Source: Gordius sp. MW1 (taxonomy: Eukaryota; Nematomorpha; Gordioida; Gordea; Gordiidae). Taken from it: a DNA stretch of 64,000 bases. The notes under the pieces are model-generated. The model ran no database searches, was not told the origin of the DNA, and saw only the letters and a list, made by a program, of their open reading frames with translations. A program made the translations under genes and the position numbers. Positions 1-11,289 of this stretch are shown here, piece by piece (position 1 is the first letter of the stretch; every line of letters begins with the position of its first letter). The DNA is taken from positions 25,616,060 through 25,680,059 of the forward strand of contig OZ038529.1 of NCBI GenBank assembly GCA_964036665.1, given 5' to 3'.

Positions 1-882
1 GAACTATGAATTGAAATTATCTCAGATTTTAAATATATGTTTGTAAAGGACTCTTAATTGATGGTATAAATTTTGATATAAATTTAAACAAGATTACAAA
101 AATTATTAACATTTTTCTGAAGTCATATTAATTTTTTTTAATTTCACAGCCTCGCCTCATTTTACCTCTTAACATCATAGACCATGAAATGAATCAAAAT
201 TAAAATGATTTAAAAGAAAGTCGGAAATGCATAAAAAATATAATTGTACAAACATATGATGATATAAAAATAAATACAAACATTTATTCGTGGGGTACAC
301 AGGACCCCTGTGGCCAAAAAGATGCTATATTTAAAAAGTAGTGGGCCAAAAGTTCTAAAATCCCAAAATTTAGTCTTGGTAAAATATAAGACTAGTGAAA
401 AGGCCAGATGAATTCGTCTTTAAACGCGTTTTAAACTATCGTCAGGTCGGTGGTGTCCCATGAATGCTCTCGAGAGTTAATGCACATTTATATACTACAT
501 TTAAAAACTTGTACTCATAAAAACTGGGGAAACCATATAATTCGCTGAACAGTCTAAATACAGACTAAGTTATTTTTTATTAGATGCCTTACTAGAGACA
601 ATTTTGTAAATTATTTATATACTCTACTTCTTTAATAAAGGTTTTGCACATTATATTAATAGCCATGAATTGGATAAAAGTTGTAGAAAGTTAAATTTAA
701 ATATGCCAAGAACAATGTTTTTCAATTACGACGAGGGCGCTAACTATAACAAGTCTGATAAAAAAGGAATACTTAATTTTTAGTGCTTCCTATTGAGGCA
801 TTTAGTTAGTTTAGAATTTGAGTCGAGCTTTTCTTCGAACAAATAGGTGAACTTTGTTTGTTCTAATCTATTCATATGTTAG
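1..882. other. No gene recognised (upstream or intron of SLC5A-like gene)
   Basis: AT-rich sequence without a convincing exon. It is probably intron of the symporter gene whose later exons begin at 883, because that exon starts in mid-protein. The earlier symporter exons were not found here and probably lie to the left of the window. Confidence 0.4.
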
Positions 883-2457
883 CACCATGTCTTCTGGGAT
901 CAACGCTTTAGCTGCAGTAACCTTGGAAGATTTTGTCAAAATGTTTATAAATCCCAACATTAGCGAAATCAAAGGTGCCATCGTTTCCAAATGTGTGGCT
1001 GCGGGCTTTGGGGCAATTCTCATTTCCTTGGCTTTCGTGGCCTCTTACCTAGGCGGAGTGCTTCAGGTTGTCATATTAAAATGCAATTCTTTAGCGACTT
1101 ACATTTTTTTATTACATCTTCTTACACAAACTTGAAACTTCAATGGCTTTTTCAACATGTTCAGCAATTAATAAATCACTTATTTAAATGATAAAGACGA
1201 TCTCGAAATGTGTTGGACTATCCAATATCCCAATAACATTGTTAAAAAAATCCTATAGCTAGATGACTGAACTTTTTATTTAATTGCTTGCCTATGAATA
1301 AAATTATCAGGTTAAAAAGTAATTTTGCTTTAATAATAAGCTTTCAATTAGAGCTCAATCTGATTTCTTCTTTTTATCAAACAAACTGGACTAGCTCCTC
1401 TTAGACTCTTGTTGGGAACTTAACTATTCTAAAGGACCCTAACAGCTATACATTCTAATGATATCTTGTATAGATAAAAGTGTTCAGCTTAAACTTTTTT
1501 AATGATATATTTGAATTTAAAAGTACATTTATATTTTTTAAATGTTATAAGAAATTAACAGATATTGCTATTAAAATAAATATCTTATTTTTTTCTATAT
1601 ACAGGCAGCTTTGAGTATATTTGGTATGATTGGTGGCCCTTTGCTTGGACTCTTTACCCTGGGAATGTTTTTCCCCTGTGCTAATTCTATAGTAAATACA
1701 CTATTTCTAAATATTGTTGTGACTAATGATTTTTATATCGTCATTATCGTTAGGGGTCCTTTATAGGATGGATTCTGGGTTTAATCTTTTCTTTTTGGGT
1801 TGGGATTGGATCCACTATACATAGACAGCCCATACCAAGACTCAAGCTTAACATAGATGGATGTTTCGATTTCAATATTACTCACTCATTCACTAATAAT
1901 TCGTTATTCCCTAGAAGAAGCATAAATGAATCGTAAATTTTTTATAATTTAGAATTATCTATTAATTTATTTTTGTTATATTGATTATAAATAAATGTAT
2001 TATCTTTCGCACGAAAACATGTATTAATATTAGCAACGCTTAATATATATTATATCATACCTAAAAATCAAATTACATTTTTTAAAATGATTTTTTGATA
2101 GGCTCGAAGCTATTTCGAAAGGGAATACTACATTCAAGATCTACCAATTATCTTACCTATACTTCAGTGTTTTATCCACACTATCAGTCGTTGTAATAGG
2201 TCTTGTTATGAGTCTTGTCGTCAAGTTGATTTTTAAATGTAATTTTAATATAGCATAAAAATATCATTATAATTAATATATTTGTGAAAAAAGCTGAAAG
2301 AAATAAACGGCCAGACCCTTCTCTCATTTCACCGCCAATCAGAAAATTAATTTATTGGTTATCTAGTAGTCAGTCCTACGAATTAAACAACGCAATTCCT
2401 GAAGTACAAAAAAATTCGCTGGTATATTATATTTTTGAACAAATCAACGAATACTAA
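883..2457 (+). CDS. Sodium/solute symporter, SLC5A (SMCT/SMVT-like), 3' exons only
   Basis: Last five exons of a sodium-coupled solute carrier; these plasma-membrane proteins import monocarboxylates, vitamins or iodide with Na+. Exons read as 883-1066, 1605-1691, 1754-1932, 2102-2238 and 2294-2457 (stop TAA). All introns are GT-AG and phases agree; the shortest is 55 nt. The first exon encodes [18 protein letters not shown], the family's conserved 'STVSSGINSLAAVTxED' segment. Later exons carry a Gly-rich helix ([15 protein letters not shown]), a further helix ending SFWVGIGS, a [15 protein letters not shown] segment and a final helix, followed by a Pro-rich 'DPSLISPP' tail, as in SLC5A5/6/8/12. 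An in-frame TGA at 848-850 means the exon cannot start further left; the acceptor at 881-882 follows a good branch-point-like CTAAT. AATAAA lies at 2791-2796. The substrate cannot be told from this part. The 5' part lies outside the window. Confidence 0.85.
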
Positions 2458-3397
2458 TTAAATAATTTGTAAAAACTTTTTTTTACAAAAGAAAGATATT
2501 ACTTATTTAATTTATCTGACCGAGCGATGTTGCATAAATATTTATACCATTATTGTTGCTGAATTTAGATTTATATTGACATTTTTAATAGGCGATGAAA
2601 CAAAAAAAGTGACGTAAGAGGATAAAAGGCACGAATTAAAATCCGAACACAATATATATAATATAGATGTTTTATGCAAATACTCTACACTTTATAACAT
2701 CTGCATAATTTTATTAGAACATTGTATAGACTCGGTGTAAATAGTCCGCTATATTTATGTTAAAAAATGTATCTTAATGCAGAAAAGAGTAATAAAATGT
2801 GTATAAAAATTTGCGATGACTTTTAATTTTGTTTATGATGAATATCTTTTAAATGAGATCAAAATAGTTTGTGAATAAATCGATTACCATAACACTATTT
2901 TTCCATTTTAAATAACTCTAAAATGTAAAGGCAATTTAAAATAGCTAATAACTATTTTTGAATTATAAAATAAATTTTTATTAAATTCTTTTATTTATTA
3001 TTGGATTTAAAAAAAACACTTAATTAGACAAACAATACACACTAACATGGGTGTAGCCAACATTGGAATTAGAGGTAAGTAATAATGATTTATGGAGAGG
3101 CAAAAAGATCATTTTTTAAAATTTTAGCCATAATTTTAATAAATTTAAACCAATGTTTGGATTTAGAGGGTAAGCCGCCCATCCCTACCCCCCTTGGCTA
3201 CGCCATGCACACCAAGTTTTCATTATTCAATGTTAATAATAAAATTAAATTTTGCCTAGAAATGACTACTTTTAACCTTCAAAATCAATTAACATTGTAT
3301 TGTGTTAAATTATATAAGAGTACATATAATTGTTGTTGTTAAATACATATTGGTATAAATAAATTTTTATTAAAGAATTAGATTATAGACTGTACAT
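2458..3397. other. 3' intergenic spacer between two convergent genes
   Basis: About 940 nt between the symporter stop and the homeobox stop. It holds the AATAAA of the symporter (2791-2796), the reverse-oriented AATAAA of the homeobox gene (3371-3366), and one MITE (3046-3207). Nothing else recognised. Confidence 0.6.
3046..3207. mobile_element. hAT-type MITE with CATGGGYGTAGCC ends
   Basis: Begins CATGGGTGTAGCC and ends GGCTACGCCATG, an imperfect inverted repeat of the family found many times in this window. Flanks CACACTAA (3038-3045) and CACACCAA (3208-3215) match at 7 of 8 positions, as expected for an aged 8-bp hAT target duplication. No coding capacity. Confidence 0.7.
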
Positions 3398-3969
3398 TTA
3401 GTCGTATTCTAAATCACTTTTACTATCTTGTACATTTCCACATTTCCTTTTACTTTTAGCCCTCCGGTTTTGGAACCAGGTTATAACTTGATTGGGATGC
3501 AAGTTTAATCTTTCCGACAATTCATCTCTATCCCTCGGTGACAAATATTTTTGAACAGTAAATTTTTCTTCCAGGGCATGTAACTGCGTAGATGTAAAAG
3601 CGGTTCTCATCTTGCGTCTCTTCTTAAACTTTTGATATGGGAAAGAGCCTATAGGTAAATCCCCAAGCGATTGCATTGGGTAATTTGATTGTACGAACGG
3701 ACTTATTCTACTTTCAATATTTCCCGCATGATTTTTAGGATAAAAGTTTAAATGAGATGTTTTATACGAGAATGTGGGAAGACCAGAACAAGGCCAGTTA
3801 TTGAAAGGATTTGCATTTGTGAATGTTTTAACTTGAAAGTAGCCTCCGAAATCAGCCTCAAAATTAATTTTTGGTAATACATAATGACTCCAAACAGAGT
3901 CATTTTGAAAATCTCCTAGAACAGTGTTCCAACATGAATCGCATTTATGGTATTTGATTTCATACTTAC
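3398..3969 (-). CDS. LBX-like (NK-related) homeobox protein, 3' terminal exon
   Basis: Terminal exon of a homeodomain transcription factor on the minus strand. The exon opens after an acceptor whose AG is the complement of 3971-3970 and runs about 189 codons to TAA at 3400-3398. The homeodomain (about residues 117-176 of this exon; bases 3619-3440) starts RRKMRTAFTSTQLHALEEKF and contains QKYLSP.DRDEL and QVITWFQNRRAKSKR. Gln50, Asn51 and Arg53 are intact, so sequence-specific DNA binding is expected. Thr47 in 'QVITWFQNRRAK' together with QKYLSPxDRDE is the pattern I associate with ladybird/LBX; TLX and BARX share parts of it. The roughly 115 residues before the homeodomain are Asn/Phe/Tyr-rich with no recognised domain, and only about 17 residues follow it. 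The 5' exons (to the right on +) were not found. LBX assignment is moderate, homeodomain certain. Confidence 0.85.
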
Positions 3970-5400
3970 CTATATAAAATAAATTAGTGGATTATTTTAT
4001 AGATAGCTATAAATCACTTTTAGCGTTTCCCAGGCCTTTCATCGAGTTTAAAGAGGACTCTCCATATTTGTCATTGGAAATTGAGAGGACAGAGGGTTTC
4101 AAATTTTGATCTTTATTACCAGGCGGCTTAAAGAGCAAATTGTGAATGGAAAAGGCACAATTCATCAACTTTAAATGGTAGCTAAATAAGATATTTTAAA
4201 AAAAAACTTTTTGGTTTAGGCATTGTAAAGGAGTCTTTATAATTGTGGATGGGGAGGGGAAGATAAAGGTGTAATTGGAAAGCACACCGGTGTTTAAGAT
4301 ATCCCTTTAATTGTAGGATGCGGCATAGTAGCCTTTTAATCTCAATTATAGACGAGCCATTCTTTAATAACATAACGGCCCGATAATTGAGCGCGATGTC
4401 TCATCTGTGTTGTTCCTTCAGCAATATAATTTAGATGAAACCGTATTGGCTTACGCAAATTAACACGTTGCCCACACAGATTGCCCCAATATGCATATCA
4501 CAGATCAATCAACTAATCTCAGCGGGGAATCTCTAAGTTTTACCAAGTCCTCCAAAGTTTATAAATGTTTATGAGACGCTTTAATAATTTTCAGCATCCA
4601 TTTTTTGTGTTGAAAGAGCTAACATGCTGTGTTAATTGTTTGCGGGCATATGGTATATTTTTCTACCGTTTATTTCGGAAAAAATTTCCATACTCATTTT
4701 ATCATAGTTTGCTTAACATTAGATACTCGGACATTCACTAAGATTTTAGGTGTACTCACAGACTTGGCTAAGATAGATTGGTCAAGCAAAAGGCTTTAAA
4801 CTTTTCCAGTTAAAAAATATGTAAAGCTCTTTATTAATTTTAAAGTCGTCCTAATGAAAAATTTTAATTAATTTAATAATTTTTACTAAAAATTACTTTT
4901 TAACGACAACTTACGTGCTACATAATAATAAAGCTAAAAAAGCAGTTATGGAGGAGTTTATCTAGTGCATTCATAGGTATTGTCTAGGTCTTTTACGGTT
5001 AAAGCACGAGAACTTAAACCCATACATACACTAAAGAGTTAATGGCTCAATTACGATGGAGTAATTACTACTAACGCGCTGAAGCACCTTGAAATTGCTT
5101 TTCTTAATTTCGGTGTAGTAGTTGAATAAAGGAGAGAACCTTTCGTGCAAATTGCTTGTAATAGTAATTATATTCGGGCCAATTGTGATAAAGAACCTTA
5201 ATTTATCGTGCTCACCATATGATACTATCACTACATTAAATACAAGTATGTATCTTAAAGCCTCCACGGGTGATGATCCAAAGGTCGAATTTGGGCTAAA
5301 AAATATGGTCCTTTCTAGCACGCCATGAGATCATATGGTAATAATTAATTTTTTTAACAAAATCTTAATAAATTATTTTACTGATGCTTCTCTGTTTACC
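3970..5400. other. Single-copy-looking DNA upstream of the homeobox exon; candidate regulatory region
   Basis: Intron or upstream DNA of the homeobox gene. It is less AT-rich and less repetitive than its surroundings and contains many TAAT cores, a GTAATTAC palindrome near 5059, octamer-like ATGCATAT near 4491, and CATATG E-boxes in the inverted pair CCATATGAT (5215) / ATCATATGG (5332). Open frames on both strands at 5031-5328 match no family I know and lack convincing splice context, so I do not call a gene. Confidence 0.3.
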
Positions 5401-7533
5401 ATACTTATCCTTTTCAATTTCGCTAATTGATTATTGAGGTGACAGGGAGGGGTATTTGCTGCAGGGCTTGATACTACAAAATAATTGATGGGTCTCGTTA
5501 GGGCTGGAATTTAAGAAAGGCATTTTAGGTGGAAGCTTTACATGACTCTGCCTTTCCAATACCATTCTATCCCATAAGATTTTAGGGAATTTGTATTAGA
5601 AAATTACTCAATATGAATTTGTAATAATCATAGGTGGCTTATTTGGGTCGGTATTTAAAAATAAGCTTATGATAAATTATATTAATTCTACATAATCTTT
5701 GCTTTGATATTATTTGATAAATGCATCTCTCAACAAAGTTAAAAGACCATTTTTCACACCTTTTATTTAATTATTCAAAATCTCGACAACTTGGGTGAAA
5801 ACTATAAACATATTATTGTTCAGATTAATATTCCCATCTTTAAATAAGCCTTAATTAAGATGAACATTTAAAGCAGTGGAATAAAAATTTAAAAATAAAC
5901 TTTTAAGTAAATAAATGGATTGTGAAAAATAAAATGAATGTATATATTAAAGGCTTAAAAGTCTAAATATAGCATTATAATTGAATGATTTTTTGTCAAG
6001 AGGCATTCAAAGCCACTCTTGTTCTACCAGAAACCGACCCAAATGCGTTTTAAATTTTTCAACCCTACCCGACTTAAAGGATTTTAAATTTTTTAAACGA
6101 AGCCGACCCGAAATTAGACAGATTATTTATTCAAAAGTGTCAGTTTTAAGAAAGTAATTAATGACGCGGATTTAAGTAGGCACTAAATTATTTAAACGAC
6201 TAACTGAGTCCAGCAAGGCTTGTTTTGACTTAGTCTTCAATTCCCAAAATGATTAGTATTTGTAAATGATGTATTGAATTTGGATTGCAAGAAAAGAATA
6301 TAAATATTTGAAAGCTTATTTAAAATGCACCACAATTTAAATAAACATAATGATCATTAAAATTAAAATCAATTCTGGCGAGTTTTATTACGCTTATGGA
6401 TTTTTAAGAGTTGAAAATTAAGAAGGCATTTTAGCTTGCAAACACATAATTAACTATTAACATTCTTACGATAAACGTTCCTTATTTTTTACCTTATGTA
6501 ATTTAAGGATGCTAGAGGCTATGAAGCGCAGTTTAGATTTGTTTGAATTATTCTGCCTTCACTTAGCTCCGTCTTATATTATAAATAAATTGTCCGCCCT
6601 GCCATGCCCGAATCATTAGAGCTGCCCGACCTGATCGAAATAACATATTTTCCCGTTAGGCCCAATTTTGAGATTATCAAATGAACACCTATTAAATAAT
6701 CAGCATTATTTTGTTGGTATACTAGCAAGAGATATGTGTCAAGGGGGGGGGGTGGCAAAGATTTAAAATCACCTCGGTGATGGGGGCTAAATGATTATTT
6801 TGTTGTGCTTTCAAAAAAATTTAATTTAATACGCGTTTCGGATAAGATCTACCGTTAATAAACATTTTAAAATCAAATGAAAAAGTGACTAATGATAGCC
6901 GAAAACAAATAAAATACTGTATATAACATATAAAACATTAAACCCAAATTGTTCTCAGGCCTGTCTAAAAATCTAATTTACGACAATTGACCGATCCTGC
7001 CTGCCCTGTGTAATAAAATAATATATATTGTGGTATTTCATGATTAGAATGAAGAAACCATCATTGGTATTATTGAATTTTGAGAGTTTTATCTCTTCAG
7101 TAATTTTCGATTTGCGGGGGTGTTATGATCAAAAATCCGTCTTTTACGACATCGGTTCCTGATGTTAAATTCAATTAAATTTTATTTACCCTTTAATCAA
7201 AATTTTGCCCTAACAATTGATCATCTGGCATAGCCCGAAACGGTGAAAATGCTATTTTCATTGATAGACAGCTCCAAACTATTTACATTTTAAAGCAAAT
7301 GTTTTTGTTGTAACAAATTAAATGAAGATGAGAGTTAGGGCAACCATTAGAAAATGGTATAAAAACTATGTAGGTTTTATTCATTTCGACACCAATTTAA
7401 CTAAACAAAAATATATTATTGCTGTTTGAGCAATCTTATATTATAAATATCTATTATAATAATGATAATGACGTTGAATTAGCACACCATTTACCTCCTT
7501 CCCATTCCCCATTGATTTATAATTAAATAGGTA
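5401..7533. other. Intergenic, decayed repeats, no gene recognised
   Basis: AT-rich DNA. Scattered GC-rich patches (ACCCGAC-like runs near 6030-6110, CTGCCCGAC near 6600-6670, and 6960-7005) resemble worn subterminal repeats of hAT elements. A short stretch at about 6972-6990 (TCTAATTTACGACAATTG) recurs at about 48135-48157, marking a shared old repeat. No open frame with homology. Confidence 0.4.
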
Positions 7534-7684
7534 CATGGGCGTAGCCAGGGGGGGCAGGCCCCCTAAATGACAAAAACAATTTTTCAATGCAAAAACTAAA
7601 AAAATTATGTTTTACCCCCCTCTAATTGAACTTTTAAACGTTTTGCCCCCCCCCCTTCTAATCCAAAACCTGGCTACGCCCATG
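7534..7684. mobile_element. hAT-type MITE, CATGGGCGTAGCCAGG ends
   Basis: A 151-bp element starting CATGGGCGTAGCCAGG and ending CCTGGCTACGCCCATG, a near-perfect terminal inverted repeat. It is flanked by an exact 8-bp direct repeat AATAGGTA (7526-7533 and 7685-7692), the hAT hallmark. The inner sequence is C/G homopolymers and A/T runs; no coding capacity. Confidence 0.85.
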
Positions 7685-7963
7685 AATAGGTAGTGTTTTA
7701 ATATATATAAATTTTAGTGAGATAAAGGGTAAATATGTTTAATATAAACTAGCAAAACATTACCTTTAAAAATATTAATGATGCCCCTTATTTGCATGCT
7801 TAATGCTTTTGTTATAAAGCAGAATTAGCAGCATATGAAGAAAACAAACTTTATAAACTAGAAGTTAAAGTGATTATGCAAAAATGATAAGTAACCAAGG
7901 AGAAAAAGCTTTGGCTCTCTTACACATTTTGTTCTAAAATTTTATGAAGCTTTTATGAGGGGG

Positions 7964-9570
7964 CAGGGGCGTAGCCAGGATTTTCTCAAGGGGGTATAAA
8001 ATTTCCAATTTTTTTAAAACATTTTTATTTCAATAATATAAATACAAAAGCGGTGTATGAAACTAGTCGCTATAAAACAATGTTTAATTTTCTTTTGCGA
8101 AAAGATAAGACATCAAGAATTTCATCCGGAGTTGGGGCTAACTCCCGATGAATCGTTAAAAGCGCCAACCATTTAATCTATTGTTTGACATGGTATTTCG
8201 TAAGTAGGTCTTGAGTCTTCTCAAAGTTGAGAAACTTCTCTCATTTGTGCATGTAGTAATTGGGAGGCAAGCTAATAGATAATACAAAGTTCTAAGGTTC
8301 GGTAAGCATTCTAATTTGGTTTTGTGATTTAGCAAAGCCTCCAAAGAATTCTTGGGACGCAATTCTTCTGGTATCTGAGACAACGACATATACCAGATAT
8401 CAAATTCTGTTTTAACGTCAACATTTGTACCATTCAAGTCATTAAAGTAAAAATCCACTAAGTGATTTATTTTTATCTGAGCTGTAGCCTACAGCTCATT
8501 CGCCTACAGCCTGTAGGCGAAACTTTTGAATCTTGAGGAAACAAAACTTGAAAATTTGCAATAATTTCCTTCTTGTCTAAAAATCTTTCATTGAGTTGAA
8601 CAATAAAAAAATCAAGTAATGGAATAAAAATTGTGATTTTATAATAGTCCTCAACAGAGTCTGTTGGAATATTACTTCGCAACGTTTGTTTTCTAGCCCA
8701 TCTGGGTTTTACAAGATCAAACTGGTATAAGTTTGCCTTAGCTTCGGCCATTAAAAAAATTTGATGAAATTCTTGATCAACATATATTTCAATTAAAAAG
8801 TCAACTCTTAATAATCTTAAAGAATATGTACAAATATAAGTTACCAATTTGTGTCAATCTTTCTTTTAGTAAAGCTTGGCTATCTTCTATAAAATATATG
8901 TATAAATTATAAATACATTTACTAATGCCTAAAGTTAATAGAATAGATTAAACTTAAATGTTTTATTTTTATAATTATTATTTAACTATAATAAGAATTA
9001 TATAATTCTGTTTAGGCATCTTATCTTTCACTTTCATTTACTACTTATCACTACCTTAAAAACTACTTAATAAAAACTAGCCAAATTTTGCAGATATTCT
9101 TTCTAAAATAAATTTTGTTAAGCTACTAAAATATATTTTAAAGATTTAATATCAGTAGAAAATGAAAAGCATTATACATTATTAATAATATCAGATCAGT
9201 GAATAGAAAAATAAATAAATCATAGCTATTAGTTATCAATAGATCAAGTCAAGAAATTACTAGGATCAGAATCGGATGATTTCAACAAAGGAAAATAATG
9301 TTCCAAATTTCTTTTTTTCATTGTAATGCACGTGAATAAACGATATCGGAAAAAGAGAATAATGGTTAATTGGCTTTTTGTCGAAATTTAATTCAAAAAT
9401 AAAAAAGTATATATCGGTATATATTTATAAATGTCATTTTGAGTCAGTTACTCAGCTATAGAATAAAAACTTTCAATCTAAAAATATGTTATTGTTTAAT
9501 AAAAAAAATTATCAATTTTTGGCCAAGGGGGTAAACTATCCGTTTTTCTACCCCCTTGTCTACGCCCCTG
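7964..9570 (-). mobile_element. Decayed hAT transposon (CAGGGGCGTAG ends)
   Basis: A 1.6-kb element whose ends CAGGGGCGTAGCCAGG and CTACGCCCCTG form an imperfect inverted repeat, with flanks TGAGGGGG (7956-7963) and GGAGGGGG (9571-9578) matching 7 of 8. It carries transposase remnants on the minus strand and AT-rich filler on the right. Its GCGTAGCC termini are those of several short MITEs in the window, so this is plausibly a relative of their autonomous parent. Confidence 0.75.
8130..8790 (-). pseudogene. hAT transposase C-terminal fragment
   Basis: Two open segments on the minus strand. The downstream one (8458-8156) contains TTCTNERSFSTLRRLKTYLR, the C-terminal dimerisation motif of hAT transposases (TNERxFSxLRRLKTYLR). 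The upstream one (to about 8725) has KPRWARKQTLRSNIPTDSVEDYYK, also typical of this hAT group. A frame break lies near 8460-8500, beside a small inverted repeat. The N-terminal zinc finger and first catalytic Asp are missing, so this copy cannot be active. Confidence 0.75.
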
Positions 9571-10471
9571 GGAGGGGGTATTAATTTTGGGTAAAAAAAG
9601 AGAGGGAAAAGATGAATTAGTCCAATGTAAGCCTAAGTTATCGCTTATATAATGATGTAGAGAAGCTAATTTGAATAAGTGAGCTTATTGTTAATATACC
9701 GCGAGTTATTCGCGAACTAATGTATACAGTTAATTCAATTAACATATATTTTAATAGTTCCTACAAGTACAAAGTATAGCATATTTGCGGGTTAAAGAAC
9801 ATTAAGCTTTTGAAATGAAAAACTGCAATTATATCTTAACACCTGAATAAGGAAAACTTTTTGAAAGAAAAAAATAATTAAATAATTCCTTTTATTAGTG
9901 TTATTGTTAACCATGCAGGAAAAACTTAGAGGCATCAAATATTTTTATTTACCCATAGCATATTGACTATGTGATATAGTTGAACATGAAAAGTAATGGG
10001 TAACCAAATTATGAATTGAATAAGATAATTGATATAAGAATATATAAAATATTGAGTTTTATAAAAATATGATTTTATTATTATGTTTGTAAATAGAAAA
10101 AGCATTAGCAGTTAAAATTTTTTTAATTTTGTGACTAATTGGTCCTTTTCCCAAGGACTTAATTTGCAATCCGTCATTTTTTTATATATGCCAATTAATG
10201 TTGTGTTTAAACTAGAGATACAGAGCCTTTTAGGCTTAGTAGCACATCATTAGGAAAAAATTTACGAACCCATGCTTGGCCCTGTTAAGAAGACATATCA
10301 TATTATAGGTCCTACCCCTGCCTGTTATTTTTTATACAAAGCATGGGCTAAGCCTGCGCCTTTTCCTAAAATATTTTTTTTGCTACTTTAAAATGAATTA
10401 TTTTATTAAAACAATCATTTATATATATGTATAAAATGTTCAAAAACAAACATGTTAAAAATGCATCAGTC
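9571..10471. other. AT-rich spacer, nothing recognised
   Basis: No coding sequence, RNA gene or clear repeat boundary seen. Confidence 0.4.
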
Positions 10472-10817
10472 CATGGGCGTACGCAGGTTTTGAATTAAGG
10501 GGGGGGGGCAGATTAAAATTTTCTTGCGACCAAAAAAAAATCCAAATATTTTGAGAGCAAAATAAAAAACGGACAACGTAAAATCAAAAACGAGCCCATA
10601 AATTGCATAGCAATTAAAAAAATCACGACTATCTAAAAATTTTTCTGAGAGCAAAAAAAAATACTGTCCAAAAATTTTCCTGAGAGCAAAAAAACAAAAC
10701 AAAAAAGTCTCGACTAAAAAATTTTCTCAGGGCAAAAAAAAATACTATCCAATTTTCCTGAGAAAGGTCTCGACTAAAAACCCCCCCTTTCCCCCCCCCT
10801 CCCTGCGTACGCCCATG
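10472..10817. mobile_element. hAT-type MITE, CATGGGCGTACGCAGG ends
   Basis: Ends CATGGGCGTACGCAGG and CCTGCGTACGCCCATG are near-perfect inverted repeats. Flanks CATCAGTC (10464-10471) and CGTCAGTC (10818-10825) match 7 of 8. The interior has degenerate tandem copies of a CTGAGAGCAAAAAA..CTGTCC-type unit and, at 10592-10616, the GAGCCCATAAATTGCATAGC hairpin sequence that recurs elsewhere in the window. No real gene inside. Confidence 0.8.
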
Positions 10818-10895
10818 CGTCAGTCTCAAACGAGTTTTTATTTCTTTCAACAAGCTACCTACCGTTTCACTTTCACTAGTAGCACTTGTCTGCAT

Positions 10896-11055
10896 GGGCG
10901 TAGCCAGGCCCCCCCCCCACCTAAATGACGAAAAAAAATTTTTTAATCCAAAAACCCTTTAAAATCAAAAAAAAAATTATGTTTTGCCCCTGCCATTTAT
11001 TGAACTTTTAAACGTTTCGCCTCCCACCCCCTAATCCAAACCTAGCTACGCCGTC
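10896..11055. mobile_element. hAT-type MITE, one end damaged
   Basis: Left end CATGGGCGTAGCCAGG followed by C runs; right end about 11038-11052 CCTAGCTACGCC without the final CATG. GTCTG(CAT) occurs on both sides (10890s and 11052s), probably the remains of the target duplication. Confidence 0.6.
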
Positions 11056-11289
11056 TGCATAAAATATTTATGTTAAGTACTATTGGAAACTATTACATAA
11101 GATTTAATAAAATACCTAACCTAGTTCTTAAAGTTTTAATTTTATTAATAATCAAAACTTTGGGATTCACACATTGGTAAATCACAAGTTCTATGAATAA
11201 ACAATGAGGGAAAATTAATTTAATTAAATCGTTATTAAAAATTTTATAGAATTTTAAAATTAGAAAAAGATCGCACACCATTTCTTATA

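Noticed and set aside
854-882. Extending the SLC5A exon left to 854 or beyond
   Set aside because: The residues align loosely, but no acceptor AG exists between the in-frame TGA (848-850) and 854, while a good acceptor ends at 882.
5031-5328. Overlapping open frames on both strands as genes
   Set aside because: No homology recognised, no splice context and opposing frames; kept only as part of a possible regulatory block.
10466-10895. Minus-strand frames rich in Phe (FFALRKIF repeats)
   Set aside because: They are translations of tandem AGCAAAAAA units inside a MITE.
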